Below are positions 18,275 through 26,866 of a stretch of DNA of 64,000 nucleotides, piece after piece (positions within the stretch are counted from its first letter, which is position 1; the number at the start of each line of letters is the position of its first letter). Source of the stretch: Onishia niordana (GTDB taxonomy: Bacteria; Pseudomonadota; Gammaproteobacteria; Pseudomonadales; Halomonadaceae); contig NZ_SDSD01000001.1 in NCBI RefSeq assembly GCF_004798965.1, positions 682,001-746,000 on the forward strand, written 5' to 3'. The notes under the pieces were generated by a model. That model was not told the DNA's origin. It worked only from the letters and a program-made list of their open reading frames with translations, and did not search any database. Position numbers and translations under genes: made by a program.

Positions 18275-19699
18275 ATGCTGGATTCCGCCGAATGCCGTCA
18301 GGCCCGCCTAGCGCGTGATGCCCGCTTCGACGGCCGCTTCGTGGTCGGGGTGACCACCACCGGCATCTACTGCCGGCCGATCTGCCCCGCCAGGCTGCCC
18401 CAAGAAGCCAACGTGCGCTACTTCGACGGCCCCCTGACCGCTGCCGAGGCGGGTTTCAGGCCCTGCCTGCGCTGCCGGCCGGACAGCGCACCGGACTCCC
18501 CCGCCTGGCGCGGCACCCGTACCACGCTGGAACGCGCCCTGCGGCTGATCGATGACGGCGCCCTACGCGATGGCTCGCTGGGTGATCTTTGCGAGCGCCT
18601 CGGTGTCGGCGAACGTCACCTGCGGCGGCTTTTCCAAGACGGATTCGGCGTCTCGCCCAAGGCTTACGCCCAGTACCGCCAATGCCTGTTTGCCAAGCAG
18701 TTGCTGCACCAGACCGCGCTGCCGATTACCGACATCGCCTACGCCAGCGGCTTTCGCAGCCTGCGACGCTTCAACGACGCTTTCGTGACCCGCATCGGCC
18801 TGGCGCCGCGGACGCTACGCCGCACGGCCAAGGGCAGTGACAACGCCGGCCAGTGCAGCGAAGCGCTGACGCTGTGGCTGGCCTACCGCCCGCCCTATGC
18901 CTGGCCGGCGATGCGCGACTTCCATGCCGGCCGCGCGATTCCCGGTTTGGAGTGGGTCGGCGACGACCACTATGGCCGGCATATCCGCTGGGGCAATGAG
19001 AAGGCCATGGCGAAGGGCAGCTTCACCGCCGAACACGTACCACAGCGCCACGCCTTCCGGGTCCGGCTCGAGCTCGACGACCTGCGCGCGCTATCGCCAG
19101 TGGTGAGGCATATTCGTCGGGTGTTGGACCTGGACGCCGACACTGGAACCATCGAGGCTCACCTGGCCAACGCCTTTCCCGATCTCGCGCTTATCGAGGG
19201 ACTCAGGCTGCCCGGCATCTGGTCGCCCTTCGAGGCTGGAGTACGCGCCATTCTCGGCCAGCAGGTCTCGATCGATGCCGCCCGGGGCCTGGTCACCCGG
19301 CTAGTCGAGGCCCTAGGCGAGCCGGCCGGCTCTCTAGGCCGGCACTTCCCGACGCCTAACGCCGTCGCCGAAAGCGAACTTAACGAACTACGCATGCCCG
19401 GCGCCCGCAAGGCGACCCTCAAGCGTTTCGCCAGCTGGTTCGCCGAGGGCAAGGCCGACGAAGACCCGCTGGCCTGGACATCGCTCAAGGGCATCGGGCC
19501 CTGGACGGCCCATTACGCGGCGCTTCGCGGCACCAGCGCCCCTGATATCTGGCTGGACGGCGACGCCGGCGTGCGCCGCGCCCTGCCCCGCCTGGCGGGC
19601 GCCGACCCGGCCCGAGGGGCACCCTGGCGCAGCTACCTGACCCTGCAGCTATGGTCGTACGACCCCGAAGCCACGAGGAGCCGAGACAATGCACGATGA
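18275..19699 (+). CDS. alkA: Ada-AlkA type DNA-3-methyladenine glycosylase
   Basis: 474 residues in three parts. The N-terminal Ada zinc domain has Cys33, Cys37, Cys64 and Cys67 (GIYCRPICPAR, PCLRCRPD); Cys33 is the methyl-phosphotriester acceptor in Ada. An AraC-type HTH follows (ITDIAYASGFRSLRRFNDAF). The C-terminal AlkA glycosylase has an HhH-GPD motif (LKGIGPWTAHYAALRG) with the catalytic Asp in DIWLDGDAGV. It removes alkylated bases and probably also acts as a methylation-sensing activator. GGAG precedes the ATG. It overlaps the ogt start by 11 bases, so the two form an alkylation-repair operon. Confidence 0.93.
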   Translation: MLDSAECRQARLARDARFDGRFVVGVTTTGIYCRPICPARLPQEANVRYFDGPLTAAEAGFRPCLRCRPDSAPDSPAWRGTRTTLERALRLIDDGALRDGSLGDLCERLGVGERHLRRLFQDGFGVSPKAYAQYRQCLFAKQLLHQTALPITDIAYASGFRSLRRFNDAFVTRIGLAPRTLRRTAKGSDNAGQCSEALTLWLAYRPPYAWPAMRDFHAGRAIPGLEWVGDDHYGRHIRWGNEKAMAKGSFTAEHVPQRHAFRVRLELDDLRALSPVVRHIRRVLDLDADTGTIEAHLANAFPDLALIEGLRLPGIWSPFEAGVRAILGQQVSIDAARGLVTRLVEALGEPAGSLGRHFPTPNAVAESELNELRMPGARKATLKRFASWFAEGKADEDPLAWTSLKGIGPWTAHYAALRGTSAPDIWLDGDAGVRRALPRLAGADPARGAPWRSYLTLQLWSYDPEATRSRDNAR

Positions 19700-20180
19700 C
19701 GCCCTGGACTATTTCCGCCCACCGGAAGCCGAGGCGCTTGGCTTGATTCGCCTGAGCGCCTCCGACGCCGGGCTGACCAAGATCGCCTTCATCATGGAAG
19801 AAGATGAACCGGCCCGGCCCAACGCCCACACCGAGCAGGCCTGCGCCCAGCTTACCGAGTACTTCGCGGGCAGCCGCCGGATCTTCGAGCTGCCGCTGGC
19901 GCCGAAAGGCACCGACTTCCAGCGCCGGGTCTGGCAGGCGCTGGCCGGCATTCCCTATGGCGAGACGCGCAGCTACGCCGAAATCGCCGAGCAACTTGAT
20001 TGTAAGAGCGGTCAGCGTGCAGTGGGCGCGGCCATAGGCCGAAACCCACTGGCCATTGTGGTGCCCTGCCACCGGGTGATCGGCAGCAACGGGCGCCTCA
20101 CCGGCTACGCCGGCGGCATCGGCCGCAAGCAGTGGTTATTGGCGCATGAGAACGGCGAAACAGCCTTCTCAATCAGCTGA
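19689..20180 (+). CDS. ogt: Methylated-DNA-[protein]-cysteine S-methyltransferase
   Basis: 163 residues. The acceptor cysteine lies in [10 protein letters not shown] (Cys127), preceded by the DNA-binding helix ([26 protein letters not shown], in part) and followed by [16 protein letters not shown]. It repairs O6-methylguanine by irreversible methyl transfer. Its start lies inside the end of the Ada-AlkA gene, so the genes are coupled. It is the last host-like GC-rich gene before the AT-rich island. Confidence 0.95.
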   Translation: MHDDALDYFRPPEAEALGLIRLSASDAGLTKIAFIMEEDEPARPNAHTEQACAQLTEYFAGSRRIFELPLAPKGTDFQRRVWQALAGIPYGETRSYAEIAEQLDCKSGQRAVGAAIGRNPLAIVVPCHRVIGSNGRLTGYAGGIGRKQWLLAHENGETAFSIS

Positions 20181-20379
20181 GCCAAGCGCAGGAACGTTTC
20201 GCCGTCCTGACCTGCGCCAGAGAGTTCCTCAGTGAAATCCAGGTGACCACGCGCGAGGCGAAAATGTCTGCCAATCATCTAGCCAAAGCATTCGAATTCC
20301 GACCAAGAAGTACTAAGGAACGAGCTGGATAGTTGTTGAGTACAGGAGGATAACGGAGAGGTAAAAGCGGATTAAGTAG

Positions 20380-20579
20380 CTAGTTATTAATAGGCCAAGT
20401 AATAACTAGATCTAAGAACCAGTGATCAAGAGCTGGCTTTTAAAAAAATAAGCTACTGAAAGGCAAGGAAAAGCAACCGAAATCTAGCGAAAGGTACAGT
20501 TCTTTGGAATCAGTAGCTTAGCGAAAATTGAGGATAGCACACGAAGCTGGTATGTGTACCGATGGTGTACCTGTGTGCT
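20380..20579. repeat. Cluster of three perfect inverted repeats
   Basis: CTAGTTATTA (20380-20389) pairs with TAATAACTAG (20400-20409); TAAGCTACTGA (20449-20459) pairs with TCAGTAGCTTA (20510-20520); AGCACAC (20536-20542) pairs with GTGTGCT (20573-20579), with GGTA/TACC nested inside the last. Three consecutive stem-loops in 200 gene-free bases suggest a folded RNA or a mobile-element end. No coding sequence runs across it. Confidence 0.5.
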
Positions 20580-20628
20580 CAGTATTAACCTGCCATACGG
20601 TCAAAATGGTTTTAGGTAGGAATTCAGC

Positions 20629-20783
20629 ATGACGTTAGAAGACTCTGGGCTGGCCGGGCGTACGGCACAAACAAAGATAACGTATTCGTCGAGCTGAATG
20701 GAGATGATGAAGCCTTGACCGGGACGCTTCATCTGAACGAGCATGGCACTGGGCTTGTGGTTTATGAAGTGCCTCCTCCATAG
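20629..20783 (+). pseudogene. Truncated reading frame of unknown family
   Basis: In the frame ending at TAG 20781-20783 the protein reads DVRRLWAGRAYGTNKDNVFV then ELNGDDEALTGTLHLNEHGT and GLVVYEVPPP, which has the look of a genuine beta-rich domain start. No start codon lies in that frame, but ATG at 20629 is one base out: a single deleted base after ATG would explain it. The frame then runs into a hairpin and stops. I do not recognise the family. It is probably the remnant of a longer gene cut by the island junction. Confidence 0.45.
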
Positions 20784-20823
20784 CCGGACAGGCTATATCG
20801 CAGCTATGGAGGGGGTCACTTCA
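20765..20823. repeat. Long imperfect hairpin
   Basis: TGAAGTGCCTCCTCCATAGC (20765-20784) is inverted as GCTATGGAGGGGGTCACTTCA (20803-20823) with few mismatches. A smaller stem TAGCC/GGCTA is nested at 20781-20795. It overlaps the end of the truncated frame. It could be a terminator, a duplicated inverted end, or a structured RNA; no T-run follows. Confidence 0.6.
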
Positions 20824-20945
20824 TCACTGTATAGTCATGGCGAATCCATCTCGTGTTTATTATTATCTGGCGAGATCAATCAACATGAAACGTCACCCTT
20901 CCTACCACCTCTAACTGACACCATGTGGTAGCTTCTATCCTATCA

Positions 20946-22931
20946 CTAAATCAATCCATCAACATCTTTATCCAAATAATGATAATTTTTTTCCCCAAAC
21001 CATTCAGTCGGGATATGACAATTTTCACTATCTGGCTCTGGATAAGCTCTATGCACTTTCAAATAAAGAGGCAATGGAACACAGTTACCAAAAATTAAAG
21101 CATCACCAGGCATTGCTTGCTTAACTTTGCTGGTCAGATCTTCCGAAAAAAATGGTAGAACTGAACAAACAAAGCGCATATCAATCTCATTCTGTATCCT
21201 GTGCACTAGAAAATTTCCACACTGGGACAACACTGTCTCAGACAACTCAGATGGCCTTTGTGAAGAAACCAAGAGATAAAAAGAGTATTTTCTACCCTCC
21301 CTTGCAACCTTTTCAAAAATATTTTCCCGCAAATAATAGCCTGCATTTTTCTTTATATATCTATGTGCTTCATCCAGCACCAAATGAATTGGCTTTGATC
21401 TTCTCTCTTCGTTCTTAAGCTTTTTCCTTTCTGAAAACATCAATCTTGTTACGACAGACGTGAGAACCTCTAGTGTATCCGGGCCAAGTTCACTAACATC
21501 TATTATGACCACTTGGCTCTTGCTCTGACCTTCATCTCCAGACCAAAAGTAATTCATATATCCTTCTATTGACTTATCTCCTTTTAGAGGTTCCCTCATA
21601 AACCTACAATCTGGATTTTGTAAAAAATAGTCTAGCCTCGTCAGCATTGTTGCGGTATATTCTCTTACTCGACGATTGCCTCGCGCATCTTCTTCCAATA
21701 AAACCAACTCTGCAGCTATCCTCAAAAAACTAGAGTCAAAAAACTCGCCCTCCTTAAATCTTGTGTTAATCACATACAAATAATCCTCCTGATTTATCTG
21801 GTTCACCAAGCTTTCAAGACAATCTTTAACTCTACCTTTGTTACTACCGTAATCGATACCGCAAGAATTAATAAGATCCGTTAATACCTGTTCTACTCCA
21901 TGCAACTGACACACCGAATAGATTACCGAATTTCCTCTAACGACCTCCCGAATCTTTGAAAGAACACTAGAGGCAGCGGTAATATTTACTGTATCCGATT
22001 CTGCCTGGCTAGTTATGCTATTCACTATTTCAAATATTTTTGCTTTTAAATAGTTCGCCATTAGGGGAGAATAATTATCGTTAGCGTCTCCCATTTTGTA
22101 AAAGCGATAGCATTCTTGTAAGACTTTATCCCAGAAAGGCCTCTGAGTGGCATCAGTAGCTAATAAAAAAGAGCACCATTCATCTAGAGTCATTAAGAAA
22201 TGCGGCATTCCAAAAGGAACGCAACCAGGCTCACTTTCCTCTCCCGAGACTGGCTTAAAACACTTCACACTTATATCTTTATTAACTGCCCACTCAGGAA
22301 AAGCGTTGCCATACTCCCCATTGACATCAAAAACAATTACTCGTGAGCCTACCGCAGCATTGCTCTCCTTTTTTAGAATGTCTTGCAAAATATGTGAAAC
22401 AGTATTTGACTTACCGCTACCGCTATTCCCTAACACCGCCGAGTGAATATTAAAAAAATTATTTATACTTATATATATTGGATAGTTGATTAAATTTTTG
22501 CTTTCACCTAGATAAAAATACTCATGAACTCTTTTCTTACTTTCCTCTTTTTCCTTGCATAAGCCAAGGACCGACTCCATGTCTATGTGAGTAACAATCT
22601 CGACATCGGTGTATATACTTGGAAAGACACCAACCCCTAAAGAAAATCCACCATCCCTTGATATTGTTCCAATTGGCTTTAGAACCAACTCTCTTTTACC
22701 GTCTACATCAAATGCTTTCTTATCATTGTATTGATCGCTATCGAAAATAGCAGATATTTCACAAACAACTTTTTCACCCACAGCATTTTTTGTTTTAAGG
22801 TAGCCACCTATATTACCAAAGTAGTATACAGTACCTTCCAGATTTACTGAACCACCCTTAATCGTTGAATGCACAAGAACACGGAATTTATCATAACCAA
22901 CCAAAACTATCTTACCTATTACCTCTGTCAT
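20946..22931 (-). CDS. herA: HerA-type DNA translocase ATPase of a Sir2-HerA defence system
   Basis: 661 residues. An N-terminal HAS-barrel-like part (about 1-130) precedes a FtsK/HerA ATPase core: Walker A GNSGSGKSN at about 168-176, FDVNGEYGN at about 201, Walker B LVLDEAH at 517-523 and the C-terminal SSQRPSELSETVLSQCGNF sensor/arginine-finger region. HerA proteins form hexameric rings; beside SIR2 they form a large complex with nuclease/NADase activity that aborts phage infection (Nezha/Sir2-HerA). The start overlaps the SIR2 stop by one base (TAATG), so the genes are coupled. The gene is strikingly AT-rich against its surroundings, consistent with transfer. Confidence 0.9.
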   Translation of the reverse strand: MTEVIGKIVLVGYDKFRVLVHSTIKGGSVNLEGTVYYFGNIGGYLKTKNAVGEKVVCEISAIFDSDQYNDKKAFDVDGKRELVLKPIGTISRDGGFSLGVGVFPSIYTDVEIVTHIDMESVLGLCKEKEESKKRVHEYFYLGESKNLINYPIYISINNFFNIHSAVLGNSGSGKSNTVSHILQDILKKESNAAVGSRVIVFDVNGEYGNAFPEWAVNKDISVKCFKPVSGEESEPGCVPFGMPHFLMTLDEWCSFLLATDATQRPFWDKVLQECYRFYKMGDANDNYSPLMANYLKAKIFEIVNSITSQAESDTVNITAASSVLSKIREVVRGNSVIYSVCQLHGVEQVLTDLINSCGIDYGSNKGRVKDCLESLVNQINQEDYLYVINTRFKEGEFFDSSFLRIAAELVLLEEDARGNRRVREYTATMLTRLDYFLQNPDCRFMREPLKGDKSIEGYMNYFWSGDEGQSKSQVVIIDVSELGPDTLEVLTSVVTRLMFSERKKLKNEERRSKPIHLVLDEAHRYIKKNAGYYLRENIFEKVAREGRKYSFYLLVSSQRPSELSETVLSQCGNFLVHRIQNEIDMRFVCSVLPFFSEDLTSKVKQAMPGDALIFGNCVPLPLYLKVHRAYPEPDSENCHIPTEWFGEKNYHYLDKDVDGLI

Positions 22932-24136
22932 TAACTACGCCTCCCGAAGCCAGCTTCCTGCAAACCATTCACGAAGTCTTCGAGGAGGCTAGTTTCTGTT
23001 GATACGTCCAAATCTGGAATCACGTTTTCGACCAAGTATTCAAAATAATGTATCTTAATTTTCTTGCCACTCACGCCTTCCTCTATCTCACCGAATAACG
23101 AATAAACTCTATTATCATCAACTCCGCAAATAGGCTTGTCCATATAGTTACCAAAAAGAACAATACTCAATGAAGAGTTTGCACTCAAAGCTTGATAGAT
23201 AGCGTTGTTTATATGTTCATCACTAAAACTATAACCAACCACGAACAACACGCTATTCTTTAAGAGCAGCTTTCTCTGGAGCTCCCTTATTAAGTCAGAG
23301 TATGGGGCTCCCAAACTCTTGTTTTGCTTTAATGGCGTTGGATATACTAAAACATTATCACCTGAAGAAGGCTCTTTACCCTGTACATCCACTTCCTCAA
23401 TATTGAAATATGAATTGGAGTCACTTGTCTCTTTCCAACTTATAGATCCATGCAGCTTGTATAGATACACCATGCTACTTACAGGCTCATACTTATCGTA
23501 CTCTGTCTCTAGTTTTTTTGAGTAAGTATAATCAAACCTTGCAGGATTAAAAAATTTCCTTAGCCCGCCTCCGAAACCATTATTGTAGTCAATATTAAGA
23601 CTATCTAGGGAAGTCTCGTTAAAAAGATCGTTATTAGTTGTAAAAATATTGACTCTAGGATAATCCTTGTGCCTTCTCGCTACTTTCTGATAAAACTTCT
23701 TATATGATGAGAGGGTATCTTCGGATGACTCTGAACCAAGATCTACATTTATTTCTTTAAATATCGTATCCTCTATTAATTCAACAAGCTCATCAGCGCT
23801 GCCATCTATTCTTCCGGTACCCTGTAGGTAAGCTCTCTGAGAATAAAGAACTCCTAATATTTCCTCCAAATCATTACCTTTCTGTCCTATGATTTCCTGC
23901 ATAATCTCTATAAGGTCGTTCCTCTCGCCTTCCTCTAGCTTATCCACTACTGAGTGCAACATTTCCTTCATTGTTGGGATCGCTCCGGAGCTAACCCCTG
24001 AACCAAAAAGAAAGTTTATATTCTTAATATTAAAAAAATCACTTATTTTTTGCCTCACATACTCTAACTGCTTTTCATTGTCCTCACTTTTGTTTAAAGC
24101 ATTTCTAGAACCTTGAAGAAAATTAATCTCTGCCAT
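22931..24136 (-). CDS. SIR2-family NAD-dependent effector of a Sir2-HerA defence system
   Basis: 401 residues. NAD-binding fold motifs are FLFGSGVSSGAIP (GSGVS at about 45-49) and IFTTNNDLF (about 166-170); YKLHGSISW (about 227-234) holds the likely catalytic histidine; VVGYSFSDEHI is the late SIR2-domain motif. SIR2 effectors of this group hydrolyse NAD+ when phage infection is sensed. A strong GGAGGGGG ribosome site precedes the ATG. It is the first gene of the two-gene unit with the HerA ATPase. No separate sensor gene is present, as expected for this system. Confidence 0.9.
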   Translation of the reverse strand: MAEINFLQGSRNALNKSEDNEKQLEYVRQKISDFFNIKNINFLFGSGVSSGAIPTMKEMLHSVVDKLEEGERNDLIEIMQEIIGQKGNDLEEILGVLYSQRAYLQGTGRIDGSADELVELIEDTIFKEINVDLGSESSEDTLSSYKKFYQKVARRHKDYPRVNIFTTNNDLFNETSLDSLNIDYNNGFGGGLRKFFNPARFDYTYSKKLETEYDKYEPVSSMVYLYKLHGSISWKETSDSNSYFNIEEVDVQGKEPSSGDNVLVYPTPLKQNKSLGAPYSDLIRELQRKLLLKNSVLFVVGYSFSDEHINNAIYQALSANSSLSIVLFGNYMDKPICGVDDNRVYSLFGEIEEGVSGKKIKIHYFEYLVENVIPDLDVSTETSLLEDFVNGLQEAGFGRRS

Positions 24137-24244
24137 ACCCCCTCCTACGCTGTATTTTTAATTCCGATTAAAGCATCAGCCACTATGGTAATTAGATAAC
24201 CCGAACAATCGGTGTCAGACACTCATTAATACAGAGGTGAAAAA

Positions 24245-24820
24245 TTACGTACTTGACCGCACACGTCCCCCGGTCTTTCCTGCTAGTAGCTTCAGGATGA
24301 GCAACGCAAATTGTCTACCAGCATCCTCATCCTCCAGCAGCTGCACGCTGAGCTTCTCGTGGCCGCTGAGGGCATCAAGCACGGCGTCGGTAACCTTTTT
24401 CGGAAATAGGCCGTGCATCACCTGGTCTTCGCTGTAATTGCGCACCTGGGTCATCACTGCTGCGTCACGCTCGATGCGGTCGGCAATGCCACTGGCGAAG
24501 TGCAGCTTGTCATCGTCGCTGATCTCGGCGCCGTAGAGGTCGTTGTAGCGGTTGATGATCTCGGCGAGGCGTTGCTTCTCGGGATCGCGGGGCTTGCCTG
24601 AGCCCACCTCGCTGACCGGGGTAAGGCCGTAGTCACCCTCGGCCTCTTCCAGGCGCAAGAGCTTCTCCTCGCGCTTGGTAAGGTGGTAGTAGGTCAGATC
24701 CAGCTCGCTGGCCTCCTCCCCCTCATGGGCGTAGCCGTAGTTTGCTCCGGCCTGCCAGCGGTGGAGCGTCCTGGCCTCGGTGGTGTCCTGCTTGAACTGA
24801 GCTTCCCTGCTACCCACCAT
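24245..24820 (-). pseudogene. C-terminal fragment of a type I restriction enzyme R subunit (HsdR)
   Basis: 191 residues. From about residue 40 it matches the helical C-terminal domain of HsdR proteins: LDLTYYHLTKREEKLLRLEE, then VGSGKPRDPEKQRLAEIINR and GLFPKKVTDAVLDALSG. The nuclease and helicase domains are missing. Oddly, the fragment has its own ATG with a near-perfect AGGAGG 4 bases upstream, so it may still be translated. Base use is GC-rich, unlike the neighbouring SIR2 gene, so it belongs to an older layer of the island. No hsdM or hsdS is visible. Confidence 0.7.
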
Positions 24821-24920
24821 GTCACCTCCTGCGCCTGGCGTAATTATGTGTAACAGCCTATCGCCTCAGAGATATAAGGAGAAGTCGACTTAGGCCGTTA
24901 AACCGCCAGGGCACATCGCA

Positions 24921-25841
24921 TCATTGGCGAAGCTCGCCCAAGGCCTGCTCCAACCGCTCCAGTGACTGATGGTGCTTGTCTGGGTACATCTGATGAATAT
25001 TGGCGAGCTTCCAGCGCACGGCAGGCAGCCGTTCGACGCCCGGCAGCGGAAGTAGCGCCCAGTCAGGCGCTCCCTGCTTGAAGGAAAGCAGGAAGCGAGC
25101 GTCTTCATCCGTCATCAGCTGGCCCAGCCGCGTCAGGAGTTCATGACGTACGTCTTCCAACTTCTGCAACGGAATATCGGCCCTGGCCATCCCGACAAAC
25201 TCCTGTCGGTAGACGTCGTCCAACGCTTTCATCCGCGGGTTGATCACTTCGTTCAAGGGCCTGGGGTGCCCCAGCAGATAGACCAGGAAGCCTTCGAATA
25301 CGTTTCGATCCAGGCCCCCCTGGTCCAGAAGCAGCTTCACATCGAAGAGGTCCCTGGGATGTTGGCGATCCAGCGCGGCGCAGATCTTGCCGCCATACAC
25401 GTCCGGTAGTGACACCACCTGCACCGCCGCAAAGCCATAATCGTCTTCCACGGCTTCAACGACATCGCGCTCCTGTGGCGGGTGAAGGGTGCCACGCAGT
25501 ACCGGCGATACCTCCACTTTCACCTGGCTATTCCCTCGGCGCACCAGGATCCTCAGCTCGTCTCGGCGATTATCCTGAAGCTCGGCCTGCACGCCTGGCA
25601 TTCTGGCACTGAAGCCCTCTGCCAGACGCTGCAGCGCCTCGCGGCAGCGTCGCAGGGCCTCGTCACGGGGCTCCAGCGGCAAGTAGGCCAGGTCGATATC
25701 GACCGATAGGCGAGGTAATGGCTGCACGAAGAGATTGATGGCCGTGCCCCCCTTCAGTGCGAGACACGGCTCGTCATTGAGGAATGGCAGCAGCGAGACC
25801 AGCAGCCTGACTTGTTCGTGGTAGCGAGCTTCAATCGGCAT
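24921..25841 (-). CDS. abiEii: AbiEii/AbiGii-family nucleotidyltransferase toxin
   Basis: 306 residues. The nucleotidyltransferase signature is ALKGGTAINLF (GG at 31-32) followed by SVDIDLAYL with catalytic Asp48 and Asp50, then KVEVSPVLRG and the family motif HPRDLFDVKLLLDQGG. AbiEii-type toxins transfer nucleotides to target RNAs (tRNA in characterised homologues) and act in abortive infection. The ATG lies inside the end of abiEi (11-base overlap), the classic type IV toxin-antitoxin order. GC-rich like the host. Confidence 0.92.
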   Translation of the reverse strand: MPIEARYHEQVRLLVSLLPFLNDEPCLALKGGTAINLFVQPLPRLSVDIDLAYLPLEPRDEALRRCREALQRLAEGFSARMPGVQAELQDNRRDELRILVRRGNSQVKVEVSPVLRGTLHPPQERDVVEAVEDDYGFAAVQVVSLPDVYGGKICAALDRQHPRDLFDVKLLLDQGGLDRNVFEGFLVYLLGHPRPLNEVINPRMKALDDVYRQEFVGMARADIPLQKLEDVRHELLTRLGQLMTDEDARFLLSFKQGAPDWALLPLPGVERLPAVRWKLANIHQMYPDKHHQSLERLEQALGELRQ

Positions 25842-26607
25842 GCAGGAACGTCTCCGGCACCGTCACGTGATATTCCCGGTCCAGCTTTCCGCCCTGGCAG
25901 AGCTGCCGCTTGCCTTTGCCGAGGTCCAGTCGGCGTGGTTCCAGACGACCGTACCAGGCATGCCCGGCGTGGCGAGCCAGTACCAGGAAAGCCCGCTTGG
26001 TTCTCACCGAACGGCATCCCTCCAGCAATGCCTGCAGCCGGCGCGGACGCAGCGTATTGAGTCCGCCGAAGGTATCCACTATCTCGCTGCCGAACAGCAG
26101 CACATTCGGCGTCACGGCGATCCACTCCAGGACCGCCCGCTCGGGGGTCGATACCTGCAAGCTGAAGGCCCTGCCCTCCGGCGTATAGACCGTGAAGCTG
26201 CCGGGAAGCTGCGCTGGAAGGCCCTTTTCAGAGTGGAGCACCATCCGCTCTGCCCACTCGGCATCACTCAACCACCGGGGCAGCCGAACGGCTTCCTTGC
26301 CATACAGGTGCGTCGTGCTCTTCCCCATGGGCAGATAGTGGGCAAAGCCCTGTAGTGCCAGGGCCGTCTGGCCACCCGGCCAAAGCGGTGGTAAGCCCGT
26401 GTCGTCGCTCGCTTGCAGGGCGAAAACAGCGCTCTCCCAGGTGAGCGGCTCCCCCGCTTGGCAGTAGGCGCCGTGCCCCACGCGCTTAAGCCAGCCACTG
26501 CCGGCCAGCTTACGCGCCTGATCTGAGGTGACGCCGTGTGATGCCAACCAGGCGGTCGTCACCACGGCACCATACGGGATCTTGTGCAACAGCTGGTTTA
26601 TTTTCAC
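25831..26607 (-). CDS. abiEi: AbiEi-type antitoxin/autorepressor
   Basis: 258 residues. An N-terminal winged helix (GAVVTTAWLASHGVTSDQAR then KLAGSGWLKRVGHGAYC) and a C-terminal AbiEi antitoxin domain are present. Characterised homologues counter AbiEii and repress the operon by binding inverted repeats upstream. The start is a GTG at 26607 with a weak AAGG upstream. A perfect inverted repeat lies 39-59 bases before it, the right place for such an operator. It overlaps abiEii, so the pair is co-transcribed. Confidence 0.9.
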   Translation of the reverse strand: MKINQLLHKIPYGAVVTTAWLASHGVTSDQARKLAGSGWLKRVGHGAYCQAGEPLTWESAVFALQASDDTGLPPLWPGGQTALALQGFAHYLPMGKSTTHLYGKEAVRLPRWLSDAEWAERMVLHSEKGLPAQLPGSFTVYTPEGRAFSLQVSTPERAVLEWIAVTPNVLLFGSEIVDTFGGLNTLRPRRLQALLEGCRSVRTKRAFLVLARHAGHAWYGRLEPRRLDLGKGKRQLCQGGKLDREYHVTVPETFLHAD

Positions 26608-26645
26608 GCCAAAAAGCGGCCTTAAATTCCGTTTTCATTGCGAAT

Positions 26646-26666
26646 GATAAACCACAACGGTTTATC
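26646..26666. promoter_or_regulatory. Probable AbiEi operator
   Basis: GATAAACC (26646-26653) and GGTTTATC (26659-26666) form a perfect 8-bp inverted repeat with a 5-base spacer, just upstream of abiEi on the minus strand. AbiEi proteins are known to bind inverted repeats at this position for negative autoregulation. Confidence 0.6.
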
Positions 26667-26817
26667 TTCAAGCACAGAATCGCCATATAAGGACTATTGG
26701 TGATGATTGTCAGCTACATGGATCGAATGAATAACGGCTAGAACGACTAACTATAAGCTTCAGCTGAGCGCGCTAAAGCAGCGATAGGCACTTCGATGGA
26801 ATGCGTGAGGAATCAAT

Positions 26818-26866
26818 TTATCCACATGCCCTTGAAGAAAGCGCCAGACGAACAGGGTGTGGATAA
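26818..26866. repeat. Inverted pair of perfect DnaA-box 9-mers
   Basis: TTATCCACA at 26818-26826 and its exact complement TGTGGATAA at 26858-26866 face each other; CCCT and AGGG extend the pairing after a two-base bulge. It may be DnaA-binding DNA, or simply a hairpin that ends the abiE promoter region or the tRNA transcript. Confidence 0.5.

Larger units (their letters stand above)
20181..20945. other. AT-rich gene-poor left edge of the defence island
   Basis: Base use changes from GC-rich to AT-rich at about 20280. No complete gene is seen. The stretch holds three inverted repeats at 20380-20579, a truncated reading frame at 20629-20783 and a long imperfect hairpin at 20765-20823, each listed separately. 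The HerA gene ends at 20946 on the minus strand. I found no copy of the tRNA-Ile 3' end here that could be an attachment site. Confidence 0.6.

Noticed and set aside
20181..20300. Left attachment site matching the tRNA-Ile 3' end
   Set aside because: No copy of the tRNA end was found by eye in the 20.2-20.9 kb edge.
20380..20823. Retron-like non-coding RNA next to the defence genes
   Set aside because: Stem-loops are present but no reverse transcriptase gene lies anywhere nearby, so the retron idea has no support.
20743..20931. A 62-codon plus-strand frame in the island edge
   Set aside because: It starts inside the hairpin arm and has no ribosome site or recognisable sequence; the overlapping truncated frame is more convincing.
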